From: Nitriliruptoraceae bacterium
Lineage (GTDB): Bacteria; Actinomycetota; Nitriliruptoria; Nitriliruptorales; Nitriliruptoraceae
Direction of reading: 5' to 3'
Assembly (NCBI GenBank): GCA_003565155.1
Contig: PXDB01000043.1
Location: forward strand, 1-64,000
Length of the DNA: 64,000 bases
The notes under the pieces are model-generated. The model made no database searches and was not told the DNA's origin. It saw nothing but the letters and a program-made list of their open reading frames with translations. Every line of letters begins with the position of its first letter. The first letter of the stretch is position 1. Below are positions 10,302-19,836 of the stretch, piece after piece. Both the position numbers and the translations under genes were made by a program.

Positions 10302-10991
10302 TCACTCCTGCACGGCAGCGAGGAGCTCCGGACCGTCGTTGCGCACGTTGTTGACCCGTGTGGAGATCGCCGTGGCCCGCAGCTCAGGCGGGCCGAGGGC
10401 GGCCACCGCGTCCAGCAGATGCGGCGCGTCGTCGGCGTCAGCACCTGCCCACTCGTCCCACAGCTGGCGCGGCAGCATGACCGGCATGCGGTGATGGAGG
10501 TCGGCCATTGCGCCCTTGGCCTCCGTGGTCACGATGGCGGTGGAGAACACCGGCGGGGCGTCCGCGTCCTCGCGGTCCCGCCAGGAGGTCCAGATGCCGG
10601 CGAAGACCAGCGGCTCGCCGTCCGGGTCCGCGAGGTGGAAGGGCTGCTTCGGTCCGGTGTCGGTGGCATCCCGCCACTCGTAGAAGCCGTCCGCCGGGAT
10701 CAGGCACCGACGGTGCGCGAAGCTCTGGGCGAACATCCGCGAGGTGGCCACGGTCTCCACCCGGGCGTTGATCGGCTGCCGCCCCCCGCGCAGGCTCTTG
10801 GCCCACGGTGGGACGAAGCCCCACCTCAGGCTGCCGAGCCGTCGGCGACCCTCATGGCTGATCGCCGCGTAGATCTCCATCGACGGGGCGACGTTGTAGC
10901 GCCGCGGCAGCGGCTCGGTCGCGACCTCGTCCACGGCGAGGTGGGTGGCGAGGTCGTCGAGGTTCGACAGGGAGAGGAAACGGCCGCACAT
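10302..10991 (-). CDS. SOS response-associated peptidase (SRAP, YedK/HMCES family)
   Basis: Begins MCGRF (catalytic Cys2). RYNVAPS, LRWGFVPPWAK, INARVET, RCLIPADGFYEW, HHRMPVML. Confidence 0.93.
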   Translation of the reverse strand: MCGRFLSLSNLDDLATHLAVDEVATEPLPRRYNVAPSMEIYAAISHEGRRRLGSLRWGFVPPWAKSLRGGRQPINARVETVATSRMFAQSFAHRRCLIPADGFYEWRDATDTGPKQPFHLADPDGEPLVFAGIWTSWRDREDADAPPVFSTAIVTTEAKGAMADLHHRMPVMLPRQLWDEWAGADADDAPHLLDAVAALGPPELRATAISTRVNNVRNDGPELLAAVQE

Positions 10992-11124
10992 ATCGGGCAC
11001 CCTATCGGTCGGTCCCGACCTGTAGGCAGAGAGGGCGCTACCGCCTATCGTGACGGTGCGCGGTCACGTCCGGCACCGGCAGAGCCCTCAGCCGTCGCCG
11101 TTCGTCCGGTCAGGAGGAAGGTCC

Positions 11125-12366
11125 GTGTCGCAGCAGGCCCGCGAAGCCGCACACCGCATCGTGGCGGAGGTCTTCGGGTCCCCGGCAGCGCCGACCGGGG
11201 CGACGGAGACCAGCGCGCGACCTGCCGGCAGCGACGCTTCCCCGGAGCCGACGGCTGGTACGGACGACGCCCCGGGGCAGGACCAGCCCGCAGCCCGGCG
11301 GGCCCGGGAGCTGGTGGCCGGGGTCTTCGACCCGCAGGCCGGCGCGGAGACACCGGCGGAGGCGGCGTCCGCCCCGACGCCTGCGCCCGCCGCGATCGCG
11401 GCGTCCGACCCGGCGGCGGCGTCCGCCCCGCCCGCGGAGCTGAGCGCCGCCCAGGCGCGGGCCCGGGCCCTGGTCGAGGAGGCCGCAGCCGCGCTGGAGG
11501 AGCGGCGCACCGAGGGGGACGCACGCGGCGCAGCGGCCCGCGACGACGCCACGGTGACCGAGCCGGATGCGCCCCCGGCCGACGACGTCGGGTCCGACGC
11601 GGACGCACCCCCGACCGACGCGGCCGTCACCGAGCCGGACGCGCCCCCGGCCGACGACGCCGGGTCCGACGCGGATGCGACCCCGGCCGACGATGCCGAG
11701 ACCGACACGGACGCACCCCCGGCCGACGATGCCGAGATCGACGCGGATGTCCCGCCCGCCGTCGATGCCGAGATCGACGCGGATGCGACCCCGGCCGACG
11801 CAGCCGTTCCCGAGCCGGATGCGCTGCCGACGCCCGACGAGCCGCTGGACACCCCCGCTGACCCGGTGGAGCGCCCGCCGGCCACGGCCGCGCCGACGGG
11901 TGCCGCGGATGAAGCGCCGCAGCTGTTCGCGCCCCGGCCGACGGAGACCGACGCCGAGGACCATCTCTTCGCCACCATCCCCTCGCCGAGACCGCCGGCA
12001 CCAGCGGATCACGACGACCTGCCCGCCTCCCTCGAGGAGGACGTGGAGGGGCCCCCACCCCCGCCAGCCCACGAGGTGTTCGTGCCCGCGCCGCCCGTGC
12101 CCCCCACCCCGGCCGCCGCGCCACCGCGGTCCGATCTGGCCGCCCGCATGGTGTCCGAGGTGATCGAGGAGCGGGCGCACACCGGTGCAGCCGTTGCCGC
12201 GGGACGCTCGCCCGCGGTGGACGAGCAGCCCACCGAGGCGTTCGACGACGAGCCGAGTGCCGGTGTCCTGCGGTGGCTGCTGGCCACCGCGGTGGGTGCG
12301 GTGATCCTCGCGTTCCTGCTACCGCTGACGGTGGCGGCGATCCGGGACCTGATGGGCGTGTCCTGA
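11125..12366 (+). CDS. Hypothetical protein with low-complexity Asp/Ala/Pro repeats and a C-terminal TM segment
   Basis: GTG start after CAGGAGGAAGG. Central 12-aa repeats (PADDAxxDADAxP). C-terminal WLLATAVGAVILAFLLPLTVAAI. Confidence 0.65.
   Translation: MSQQAREAAHRIVAEVFGSPAAPTGATETSARPAGSDASPEPTAGTDDAPGQDQPAARRARELVAGVFDPQAGAETPAEAASAPTPAPAAIAASDPAAASAPPAELSAAQARARALVEEAAAALEERRTEGDARGAAARDDATVTEPDAPPADDVGSDADAPPTDAAVTEPDAPPADDAGSDADATPADDAETDTDAPPADDAEIDADVPPAVDAEIDADATPADAAVPEPDALPTPDEPLDTPADPVERPPATAAPTGAADEAPQLFAPRPTETDAEDHLFATIPSPRPPAPADHDDLPASLEEDVEGPPPPPAHEVFVPAPPVPPTPAAAPPRSDLAARMVSEVIEERAHTGAAVAAGRSPAVDEQPTEAFDDEPSAGVLRWLLATAVGAVILAFLLPLTVAAIRDLMGVS
11578..11829 (+). repeat. 36-bp in-frame tandem repeat, 7 units, in the 11125..12366 CDS
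   Basis: Units such as gccgacgatgccgagaccgacacggacgcacccccg repeat at exactly 36 nt (12 codons). Confidence 0.85.
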
Positions 12367-12984
12367 CGGTTCCTCCGACGGCCACCAGACGTCCTCGAAC
12401 CAGGGGATCTGCTCCGGGATGGCGCCGGGGGCAGGGAAGCGTGCGGGCGCCGCGTCGGTGAGGTCGTAGGTCATCACGTAGCCGACGCCGCTGGGGAAGC
12501 GCAGGTCGAGGTCCGGGCGGCGCTCGAACCCCAACCCCTCGTACAGCCGGTGCGCACGACGCATCCACGCCATCGTGACGATCACGATCCGGTGCCGGCC
12601 GTGGGTACGGGCCGCGGCGATGCACGCCTCCACCAGGGCACGCCCCACCCCGTGCCCCTCGGCGGCGGGGTCCACGGCGAGGACCCGGAAGCTGGCGTCG
12701 CCCTCCGGCTCCGGGCGGCTCTCCCACTCCCGGTCCCCGGGGAGGACGAAGGTCACCGTGCCCACGACCTCGCCGTCGAGTTCGGCCACGAGCAGTGCCG
12801 TGCACCCGTCGATGCGGTGCATCGGGTCGGCCAGGGCCGCGCGGTACGGCCCCTCGATGCGCCCGTAGGTGTCGTAGCCGTCCAGGGTGAGCTGCCCGAC
12901 CCGGGCCGCGTCGTCGGGGGTGAAGGGCCGCACGTGCACGTGGCCGCTGGCGGTGCCGGCGTGGGTGTGGGAGGAGACCGTCAT
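12319..12984 (-). CDS. GNAT family N-acetyltransferase
   Basis: VHVRPFTPDDAARVGQLT...FRVLAVDPAAEGHGVGRALVEACIAAARTHG...RLYEGLGFERR. Confidence 0.88.
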   Translation of the reverse strand: MTVSSHTHAGTASGHVHVRPFTPDDAARVGQLTLDGYDTYGRIEGPYRAALADPMHRIDGCTALLVAELDGEVVGTVTFVLPGDREWESRPEPEGDASFRVLAVDPAAEGHGVGRALVEACIAAARTHGRHRIVIVTMAWMRRAHRLYEGLGFERRPDLDLRFPSGVGYVMTYDLTDAAPARFPAPGAIPEQIPWFEDVWWPSEEPSGHAHQVPDRRHRQR

Positions 12985-13018
12985 GGCCGTCAGGGTAGGA
13001 AAGCGCGGGGGCGGCGTC

Positions 13019-15448
13019 TCACAGCAGCTTGGCGATGAGCTGGCGCATGATCTCGTCGGTGCCGCCGCCGATCGGGCCCAACCGGGCGTCCCGCCAGGCG
13101 CGCTGGATCGGGTACTCCAGCATGTAGCCGGCGCCGCCGTGGATCTGCACGCCCTCGTCGGCGACCTCGAACGCCAGCCGCTGGGTCACCAGCTTGGCCA
13201 TCGCCGCGGTCCGCACGATCGCGCTGCCATCCACCTCCTCGCCCTGCTCCTGGGCGACGAGCAACCGTAGGCCCTGGTAGGTGAGGGAGCGTGCCGCCTC
13301 GATGCGGGTGGCGAGGTCCGCGAAGCGGTGACGCCACACCTGGAAGGTGCCGATCGGCCGGCCGAACGCCTCCCGGTCGCGGCCGTAGGTCATCGCCAGC
13401 TCCAGGGTGCGTTCCGCCGCGGCCACGGCACCGAGCGCGAGCACGAGCCGCTCCCACGCGAACGCCGAGGTGATGTGCCCGAAGCCGGTGCCGATCCCGC
13501 CGAGGCGGCGGTCGTCACCGACCCGGACGCCGTCGAAGGCCAGCTCACCGGTGTGCGAGGCCCACCAGCCGAGCATCCGTAGCCGTCTGCGGGACAGGCC
13601 GGCGGCGTCGCCGTCGACGACGAACAGCGTCAACTGCGCGTGGGGGGCCTGCCCCGGCGCCCCGTCCTCCGGCGCGACCTTCGCGGCGACGACGAGGTGG
13701 TCCGCCCACGGCCCGTTCGTGATGAACACCTTCTCACCGTCGATCCGCCACCCGTCACCGTCCGGGCGTGCCCGCGTGCTGATGCCGGCGACATCGCTGC
13801 CGGCCCCGGGCTCGGTGATGGCCAGCGCACCGATGCGTTCGCCGGAGACCAGGCCGGGCAGGAACCGCCGGCGTTGCGCATCGGTGCCGGCGGACTGGAT
13901 GTAGGTGCCGGCCAGGTCGGTGCTGGCGCCGAGGTCGGCGGCCAACCCGCCGCTGAGCGCGCGCGCCAACTCCTCGACCCACACGGCCTGCGCCCGCACG
14001 TCCGGACCGGAGCCGCCGACGTCGGCCGGGAAGCGCAGGCCGAGGAACCCGGCGGCGCCGACCTCGCGGAACAGCTCGCGAGGGAACTCGCCGGCGCGCT
14101 CCCACTCCTCCACGTTGGGGAGGATGCGGTCGGCGACGAAGGCCCGCGCGCTGGTCCGCAGCGCGTCGTGGTGCGCCTCGAACACCGGCAGCGCCGGGTC
14201 CGTCGCCGCGGTCGGGCTCGCCCGTCCGGGTGCGGCCACCTCGGCGGAGCGTTCGGTGGCAGCGGGTGGCGCCAGCCCACCGGCGGTTCCCCGCCGGGCG
14301 TCGAGGTGCTTGGCGATGATCTCGCGCTGGACCTCGTCGGCGCCACCACCGATCCGGTTGAGGCGGCTGTCCCGCCAGGCCCGGGCGATGCCGAACTCCT
14401 CCGCGTAGCCGTAGCCGCCGTGGAGCTGGAGCACCTCGTCGGCCACCTCGAAGCTGCAGCGCGCCGCGGCGAGCTTGCACATCGCGATGCGTTCGGTGGG
14501 GTAGTGGCCCCGGTTCCACGCGTCGCAGGTGTCGTACACCAGGGCGCGGACCGCGGCGATGCGGGTGGCCATGTCCGCCAGGCGGTGCTGGGTGACCTGG
14601 AAGCCGGCCAGGGGCCGCCCGAACGCCTGCCGGTCGCGGGTGTAGTCCACCGCCCGGTCGTAGAGCACCTGTGCCGAGGCCACGGAGCTGATCGCGGCGA
14701 TGAGCCGTTCGCCCTGGAGCTGCCACATGATCTGGCTGAACCCCCGGTGCAGCTCCCCGAGCAGCGCACCCGCCGGTACCCGGACACCGTCGAGGTGGAG
14801 GAGTGCGGTGTCGGAGGCCCGCATCCCCACCTTGTCGAGGGTGCCCGCCACCTCGAAGCCGTCGAGATCGGTGTCGACCAGGAACAGCGACAGCCCACCC
14901 CAGGGGTCCTCGGGCGTGGCATCGGCGGTCCGCACCACCATGGTCACGAAGTCGGCGCGGACCCCGTTGGTGATGTAGGTCTTCGCCCCGTCGATGACCC
15001 AGCCGTCACCGTCCCGACGGGCGCGGGTCCGCACCGCCCGCACGTCGGAGCCCGCGTCCGGTTCGCTGATGCCGATGGCGGCGACCTTCTCGCCGGCGAG
15101 CGCCGGGGCGAGGTAGTCGCGCCGCTGCTGTGCGGTGCCGAAGGCCAGGATGGGCGGTGTGGCCATGTCGGTCTGCACGGTGATGGCCATGGCCAGGGAC
15201 CCCGACCCCACCCGGGCCAGCTCCTCGGCGAGCACGACCGTCGACCAGTAGTCGCCTCCCTGCCCGCCCTCTTCCACCGGCACGGTGAGCCCGAGGAGTC
15301 CCTGCTCGCCGAAGCGTCGGAACACCTCGTCGTCCAACCACTCGTCGTCCTCCCAGCGCTGCACGTGGGGGGCGATCTGCTCGTCGAGGAACCGGCGCAC
15401 CGTGCGACGGAGGTGGTCGTGCTCCTCGGTGAAGGGGTCTGTTCGCAC
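13019..15448 (-). CDS. Tandem-fused acyl-CoA dehydrogenase (two ACAD units in one polypeptide)
   Basis: Two successive ACAD units: DEQIAPHVQRWE...ISEPDAGSDVRAVRT...LQGERLIAAISSV...GGGADEVQREIIAKHL, then ADRILPNVEEWE...ITEPGAGSDVAGISTRA...FAWERLVLALGAV...GGGTDEIMRQLIAKLL. Confidence 0.92.
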   Translation of the reverse strand: MRTDPFTEEHDHLRRTVRRFLDEQIAPHVQRWEDDEWLDDEVFRRFGEQGLLGLTVPVEEGGQGGDYWSTVVLAEELARVGSGSLAMAITVQTDMATPPILAFGTAQQRRDYLAPALAGEKVAAIGISEPDAGSDVRAVRTRARRDGDGWVIDGAKTYITNGVRADFVTMVVRTADATPEDPWGGLSLFLVDTDLDGFEVAGTLDKVGMRASDTALLHLDGVRVPAGALLGELHRGFSQIMWQLQGERLIAAISSVASAQVLYDRAVDYTRDRQAFGRPLAGFQVTQHRLADMATRIAAVRALVYDTCDAWNRGHYPTERIAMCKLAAARCSFEVADEVLQLHGGYGYAEEFGIARAWRDSRLNRIGGGADEVQREIIAKHLDARRGTAGGLAPPAATERSAEVAAPGRASPTAATDPALPVFEAHHDALRTSARAFVADRILPNVEEWERAGEFPRELFREVGAAGFLGLRFPADVGGSGPDVRAQAVWVEELARALSGGLAADLGASTDLAGTYIQSAGTDAQRRRFLPGLVSGERIGALAITEPGAGSDVAGISTRARPDGDGWRIDGEKVFITNGPWADHLVVAAKVAPEDGAPGQAPHAQLTLFVVDGDAAGLSRRRLRMLGWWASHTGELAFDGVRVGDDRRLGGIGTGFGHITSAFAWERLVLALGAVAAAERTLELAMTYGRDREAFGRPIGTFQVWRHRFADLATRIEAARSLTYQGLRLLVAQEQGEEVDGSAIVRTAAMAKLVTQRLAFEVADEGVQIHGGAGYMLEYPIQRAWRDARLGPIGGGTDEIMRQLIAKLL

Positions 15449-15564
15449 CGCGTCGGCCTCCCGGTGTCGACGGTGGCCTCCAGCAGCCTCCCGCGCCGAA
15501 CGCAGAACGATACTGACGCATCCGTTCCGGGCCGCCATCGCCGGCCACGGGCTGCGCGCGTCCG

Positions 15565-16191
15565 TCAGTCGTCGTCGCCGTGGGTGAGCTCGAGCTGCAG
15601 CAGTTCCTCGGCGTCGGACAGCAGTTCCTCGAGCAGCCCCATGCGCTGCGTGCAGCCGTCGAGGGCCAGCACCCGCTGTGCGTCGAAGGCCGTCAACGGG
15701 CTGAGCACCGCGGCCTGCCAGCAGGCGATCAGCTCATCGTCGGCCGCCTCGAAGGTCGCCGGCACGTTGTCCTGACCGAGCTCCGCCTGCAGGGCGAGCA
15801 CCCGCCGAAGGCGCGGCTCGAGGCTGGTGAACGCCTCGTGGGCCACCCCGCTCTCGTGCTCCTCTGGCAACGACTCCACCTCGGCCCTGGGGTAGGGGTC
15901 ATCGGGCAGCCACTGCTCGACCCGGATCCGCTCGGTACCGACCGCGATGACCAGCCACCGTTCGTCGTCCAACCGGTCGGCACGGACCACCTTCGCCACG
16001 GTGCCGACGTCGGTCCGCAGATCGCCGCCCCCGACCTCGTGACCCCGGGAGATGAGCACCACGCCGAACTCCCCGTCCCCGTCGAGGATGCGTTCGATCA
16101 TGGTGCGGTACCGCGGCTCGAAGATGTGGAGCGGCAGGACCATGTGGGGGAAGAGCACGGTCCCGAGGGGGAACATGGGCAGTTCACGCAC
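15565..16191 (-). CDS. LON peptidase substrate-binding (Lon N-terminal) domain protein
   Basis: VRELPMFPLGTVLFPHMVLPLHIFEPRYRTMIERILDGDGEFGVVLI. Confidence 0.9.
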   Translation of the reverse strand: MRELPMFPLGTVLFPHMVLPLHIFEPRYRTMIERILDGDGEFGVVLISRGHEVGGGDLRTDVGTVAKVVRADRLDDERWLVIAVGTERIRVEQWLPDDPYPRAEVESLPEEHESGVAHEAFTSLEPRLRRVLALQAELGQDNVPATFEAADDELIACWQAAVLSPLTAFDAQRVLALDGCTQRMGLLEELLSDAEELLQLELTHGDDD

Positions 16192-16448
16192 GTGCGACTC
16201 CGGCCGTGGGGGGGCGTGGAGGTGTCGCGTCCGCCGGCCGTCCGGGCGAGCGTGACGGTCGAAGATAGCGACCGCGGGGTTCGCTCCCGCCACGGCGCTG
16301 GGTCGGTCGGGCCGGGGGTCGACCGGGCGACCCGCCCGCGGGGCGGCGTCGAAGTGGGGGCGAGGGTTCGCTCGTCGGCTGGTCATCGGTCGGCGTGCCA
16401 CCCGTTCCCGGCCCGTACGGTGGGCTGCACCGACGAACGGAGACCAAC

Positions 16449-16727
16449 ATGGCAGTGCTCGACAACGACACCATCACGACCGCCCTCGAGGGGTTGCCCG
16501 GGTGGGAGCTCCACGGTGACGCGATCCGTCGGGAGTTCACCTTCGACGGCTTCCTGGACGCGGTCGCGTTCATCACCCGGCTGGCACCGCTCGCCGAGGA
16601 GGCGAACCACCACCCCGAGCTCACCAACGTCTACGCCACGGTGACGGTGGTGCTCACCACCCACGACGAGGGCGGCATCACCCAGAAGGACCTCGACCTC
16701 GCGGGGGCCATCAACGCCGTCGTCTGA
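16449..16727 (+). CDS. 4a-hydroxytetrahydrobiopterin (pterin-4a-carbinolamine) dehydratase
   Basis: [63 protein letters not shown]. Confidence 0.9.
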   Translation: MAVLDNDTITTALEGLPGWELHGDAIRREFTFDGFLDAVAFITRLAPLAEEANHHPELTNVYATVTVVLTTHDEGGITQKDLDLAGAINAVV

Positions 16728-16801
16728 CCCGTCGTTCGACCCGTCGTCGGCGCTCGCGTCGCGCCGACGCCACTACGTTCCTGCCACGCACCGACGACGG
16801 G

Positions 16802-17605
16802 ATGTGGGAGGGCCACGTGGAGGCACGTGTCGACGGCAAGGTGGCGCTGGTCACCGGCGCCAGTCGCGGGATCGGCGAAGCCATCGCCGGGCAGCTGCTC
16901 GCCAGCGGCGCAGCAGGCGTCGTGGTCACCGGACGGCGCCCGGAGACCCTGGAGGAGGTCGCGGACCGGCTCGGTCCCGGTGCCGTCGGGGTCGCCGGCA
17001 ACGCAGCTGACCCGGAGCACGTCGATGCCGCGGTCGATGCGGCGGTGACGCGCTTCGGTCGCCTCGACCTGCTGGTCGCCAACGCCGGGACCAACCCGGG
17101 TGCCGGGCCGATGATGGACGTCGATCTCGGCGCGCTCGACCGCACCTGGGAGGTCAACCTCCGCGCGCCGCTGCTGTGGGTCCGCGGGGCCTGGCACCGA
17201 TGGATGGCCGAGCACGGCGGTGCCGTGGTCACCATCGGGTCGGTGGGCGGGATCGTGACCAGTCCCGTGCTGGGGGCCTACAACGTCTCCAAGGCGGGAC
17301 TGCACCACCTCACCCGGCAGCTGGCCCTGGAGCTGGCCCCGGGGGTGCGGGTCAACGCCGTCGCCGCGTCGGTGGTGCGTACACGGCTCTCCGAGGCGCT
17401 GTGGGCCTCCGACGAACAGGCGGCAGCGGCGATGCACCCGCTGCGCCGTCTGGGCGAACCCGCCGACGTCGCCAGGGCGGTGTCCTTCCTGCTCTCCGAC
17501 GCGGCGTCGTGGATCACCGGGGTGGTCCTGCCCGTGGACGGCGGGTTGACCGGTGCCGGTGCCAGCTACGTGGCGCCCCCGGCTGACGGCGGTCCGCACG
17601 CGTAG
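16802..17605 (+). CDS. SDR family oxidoreductase
   Basis: ALVTGASRGIGEAIAG, NAGTNPGAG, YNVSKAGLHHLTRQLALEL, WITGVVLPVDGG. GTG 16817 is an alternative start. Confidence 0.9.
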   Translation: MWEGHVEARVDGKVALVTGASRGIGEAIAGQLLASGAAGVVVTGRRPETLEEVADRLGPGAVGVAGNAADPEHVDAAVDAAVTRFGRLDLLVANAGTNPGAGPMMDVDLGALDRTWEVNLRAPLLWVRGAWHRWMAEHGGAVVTIGSVGGIVTSPVLGAYNVSKAGLHHLTRQLALELAPGVRVNAVAASVVRTRLSEALWASDEQAAAAMHPLRRLGEPADVARAVSFLLSDAASWITGVVLPVDGGLTGAGASYVAPPADGGPHA

Positions 17606-17638
17606 ACCGTCTCCGGTCGGGCGGGTCGGTCCGGACGT

Positions 17639-18541
17639 CTACCCGTGGTGGTCCCTGGCTTCGGCGGGCCGCCGGACCGCGACGGGCCCGGCCGGGGGCA
17701 CGTCCCGGCAGCCGTGATCGGCGCCGACCGCAGCCAGGCCGGCGCGATCCCCGGGGCCGAGCACCACCTCGCCGTCACCGGGGAAGGTGTACATCAGCTC
17801 CGTGGGATCATCGACGTGCCCGAGGCCCACGAGGTGGGCGAGCTCGTGGAGCAGCGTGGCCCCCCACGCGTCCGAGCGATCCCCGAAGCCGGGCCGCAGG
17901 TCGTCACGGTCGGCGTTGAGCACCACCTGGCCGGTCACGTAGGTGCGATCGCCCTCGGGGCCGACCGCCACCGGGCTCGCGACGCCACGGTCGATGACGC
18001 GCAGCGGTACCCCCGGATCGCCCGGACGGGCCCAGGTGACCAGCACCGGCGCCCAGCGCTCGCCGTAGCGTTCCGGCTGGTACGGCAGCCGTGGGTCGGA
18101 CGGCGGCTCGTCCGTGCTGCCGATCAGACGCAGGTCGAGCCCCGTCGCGTCGACGATCCGCGTCAGCGCCTCCTCGAGGTCCGCACGTGCACCGGGAGGT
18201 GCGTGCCGCGGAGCGAGCACCACCTCGATGACGGAGCAGGGATCGAAGCGCACCGGGGTGCCGTCGTCGTTGCGCTCCCACACCGTGTAGCCCTCGGCCA
18301 GCGGCGCGTCCGCCACCATCGCCGTGTCCGGCGCTGCGCGCTGCGCCACGGTGGCGACCAGGGCCGCGCCAGCGACGAGGAGAACGAGGACGGCGACGGC
18401 ACCCGTCAGGAGTGTGCGTCGCAGTGCCGAGCGGTGCGGGCCGGGTCCGCGGGAGTCGGGTTCCGTGCCCGGTCCGCGGGAGCCGGGTTCCGGGCGCGGC
18501 CCGAGGGAGCCGGCTACGGAGCGTGCGTCTGCCTCGCTCAC
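17639..18541 (-). CDS. Secreted or membrane-anchored metzincin (matrixin-like) zinc metalloprotease
   Basis: HExxHxxGxxH motif HELAHLVGLGH followed by Met-turn-like ELMYTF. N-terminal TM LTGAVAVLVLLVAGAALVA. GTG start inferred at 18541. Confidence 0.75.
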   Translation of the reverse strand: MSEADARSVAGSLGPRPEPGSRGPGTEPDSRGPGPHRSALRRTLLTGAVAVLVLLVAGAALVATVAQRAAPDTAMVADAPLAEGYTVWERNDDGTPVRFDPCSVIEVVLAPRHAPPGARADLEEALTRIVDATGLDLRLIGSTDEPPSDPRLPYQPERYGERWAPVLVTWARPGDPGVPLRVIDRGVASPVAVGPEGDRTYVTGQVVLNADRDDLRPGFGDRSDAWGATLLHELAHLVGLGHVDDPTELMYTFPGDGEVVLGPGDRAGLAAVGADHGCRDVPPAGPVAVRRPAEARDHHG

Positions 18542-18670
18542 CTGCGGGGTTCCCTCCCGAGCCGCCGGGCAGGACGCTACCCCAGGTCGGCACAGGCGGC
18601 GGCGCTGTGCCGACCTGGCTCCGCCGCCCGGTGGCTGCCCGCCGTAGGTGGCCTCCCACGGCCCCTCACT

Positions 18671-18692
18671 AAAGTCTCGTATCCGAGACTTT
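18671..18692. promoter_or_regulatory. Perfect 9-bp inverted repeat AAAGTCTCG-TATC-CGAGACTTT between divergent genes
   Basis: Arms are exact reverse complements; 4-nt spacer. Confidence 0.6.
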
Positions 18693-18699
18693 GACGAGG

Positions 18700-18880
18700 G
18701 TGCCGGGAGTGCGTGCTCGCGTGCGGCGCTGGGGGGGCGCGGCAGCCGGGGTGCGTGCTCACGTGCGGCGGGGCGGGCCGCGCGGCACCCGGGGTGCGTG
18801 CTCGCGTGCGGCGGGGCGGGCCGCGCGGCAGCCGCGGATGGGTGCTCGCCTCCGGCGAGGGGGGCCGCGCAGCGAGCGGG
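18700..18880. repeat. Degenerate ~43-bp GC-rich tandem repeat, about 4 units
   Basis: GTGCGTGCTC(A/G)CGTGCGGCGGGGCGGGCCGCGCGGCA-type units begin at about 18709, 18751, 18794 and 18838. Confidence 0.8.
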
Positions 18881-18973
18881 TCGGCAGTAGCGTCGGCGCA
18901 GGCGGCGGCGAAGGCGTCGGCGGCGGCCGACCACGCGGCGGGTCGGCGCCGCGGGACGGCGGGAGGGGAACCC

Positions 18974-19801
18974 ATGGTCGCGGACGCGACGCCGGGATGG
19001 GTGCCGGTGGAGGGCGGACGGGTCCCGGTCCTCGACATAGGGGCACGGGACGGTCGTCCGCTCGTCCTGGTCCCCGGGTTGACCGACGGTCTGGCGCCCG
19101 TGACCGCCCCGGCGGCCCAGCAGCTGTTCAGCCAGGTCCCCCTGCCCCTCGACCGCTACCGCGCGCTGGTGCTGTCCCATCCCGTGCCGGTACGCCCCGG
19201 CTGGGGCACCCAGCAGCTCGCGACGCGGCTGGCCAGCGCGCTGGCGCGGCTGCTGGACGGTCCTGCGGTGCTCGTGGCCCACTCCCTCGGGGGGATGGTC
19301 GCACAGCACCTCGCGGCGAGGTCGCCGGACATGGTGGCCGGACTGGTCCTCTCGGCCACCGCGGGGCGCGCCGACGCGCGGTTGCGTGCGGTGCTGGCGC
19401 GGTGGGATCAGTGGTTGGTCGACGGCGAGCACGACCGTTTCCACGTGGATGCCATCCGCACCTCGGTGACCGGGGCGGCACGACAGGCGCACCTCGCGAT
19501 CCACGCGGCGTCGCCACGGCCGGCGCCGACGCCCGCCGCCATCGCCCGCCACCTCGCCCTCAGTGCCGCCTGCGCCGGCCACGACGCCACCTCGGTGCTC
19601 ACGGACATCCGGGCCCCGGCGCTGGTCATGGCCGGCGGCCGGGACGAGGTGGTGGGCGCCGCGGCGACCCGGCAGCTCGCCGCGCAGCTGCCCGACAGCC
19701 ACCTCGAGGTGTTCTCCGACCTCGGGCACGGCTTCCCGGAGCAGGCGCAGGGGCCCTTCCAGGCCCGTGTCGCCCGCTTCCTCGGCGAGCTCGGATGGTG
19801 A
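18974..19801 (+). CDS. Alpha/beta hydrolase
   Basis: VLVAHSLGGMVAQHLAARSPDMVAGLVLSA (nucleophile elbow) and DLGHGFPEQ. Confidence 0.88.
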   Translation: MVADATPGWVPVEGGRVPVLDIGARDGRPLVLVPGLTDGLAPVTAPAAQQLFSQVPLPLDRYRALVLSHPVPVRPGWGTQQLATRLASALARLLDGPAVLVAHSLGGMVAQHLAARSPDMVAGLVLSATAGRADARLRAVLARWDQWLVDGEHDRFHVDAIRTSVTGAARQAHLAIHAASPRPAPTPAAIARHLALSAACAGHDATSVLTDIRAPALVMAGGRDEVVGAAATRQLAAQLPDSHLEVFSDLGHGFPEQAQGPFQARVARFLGELGW

Positions 19802-19836
19802 CGGGGAGGGCGACCGCGGGCAGTAGGCTCGCGGCT

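Noticed and set aside
17639-19729. 696-aa minus ORF as one gene
   Set aside because: Only the 3' part (to about 18541) has protease features. The rest reads through the tandem repeats and antisense to the alpha/beta hydrolase.
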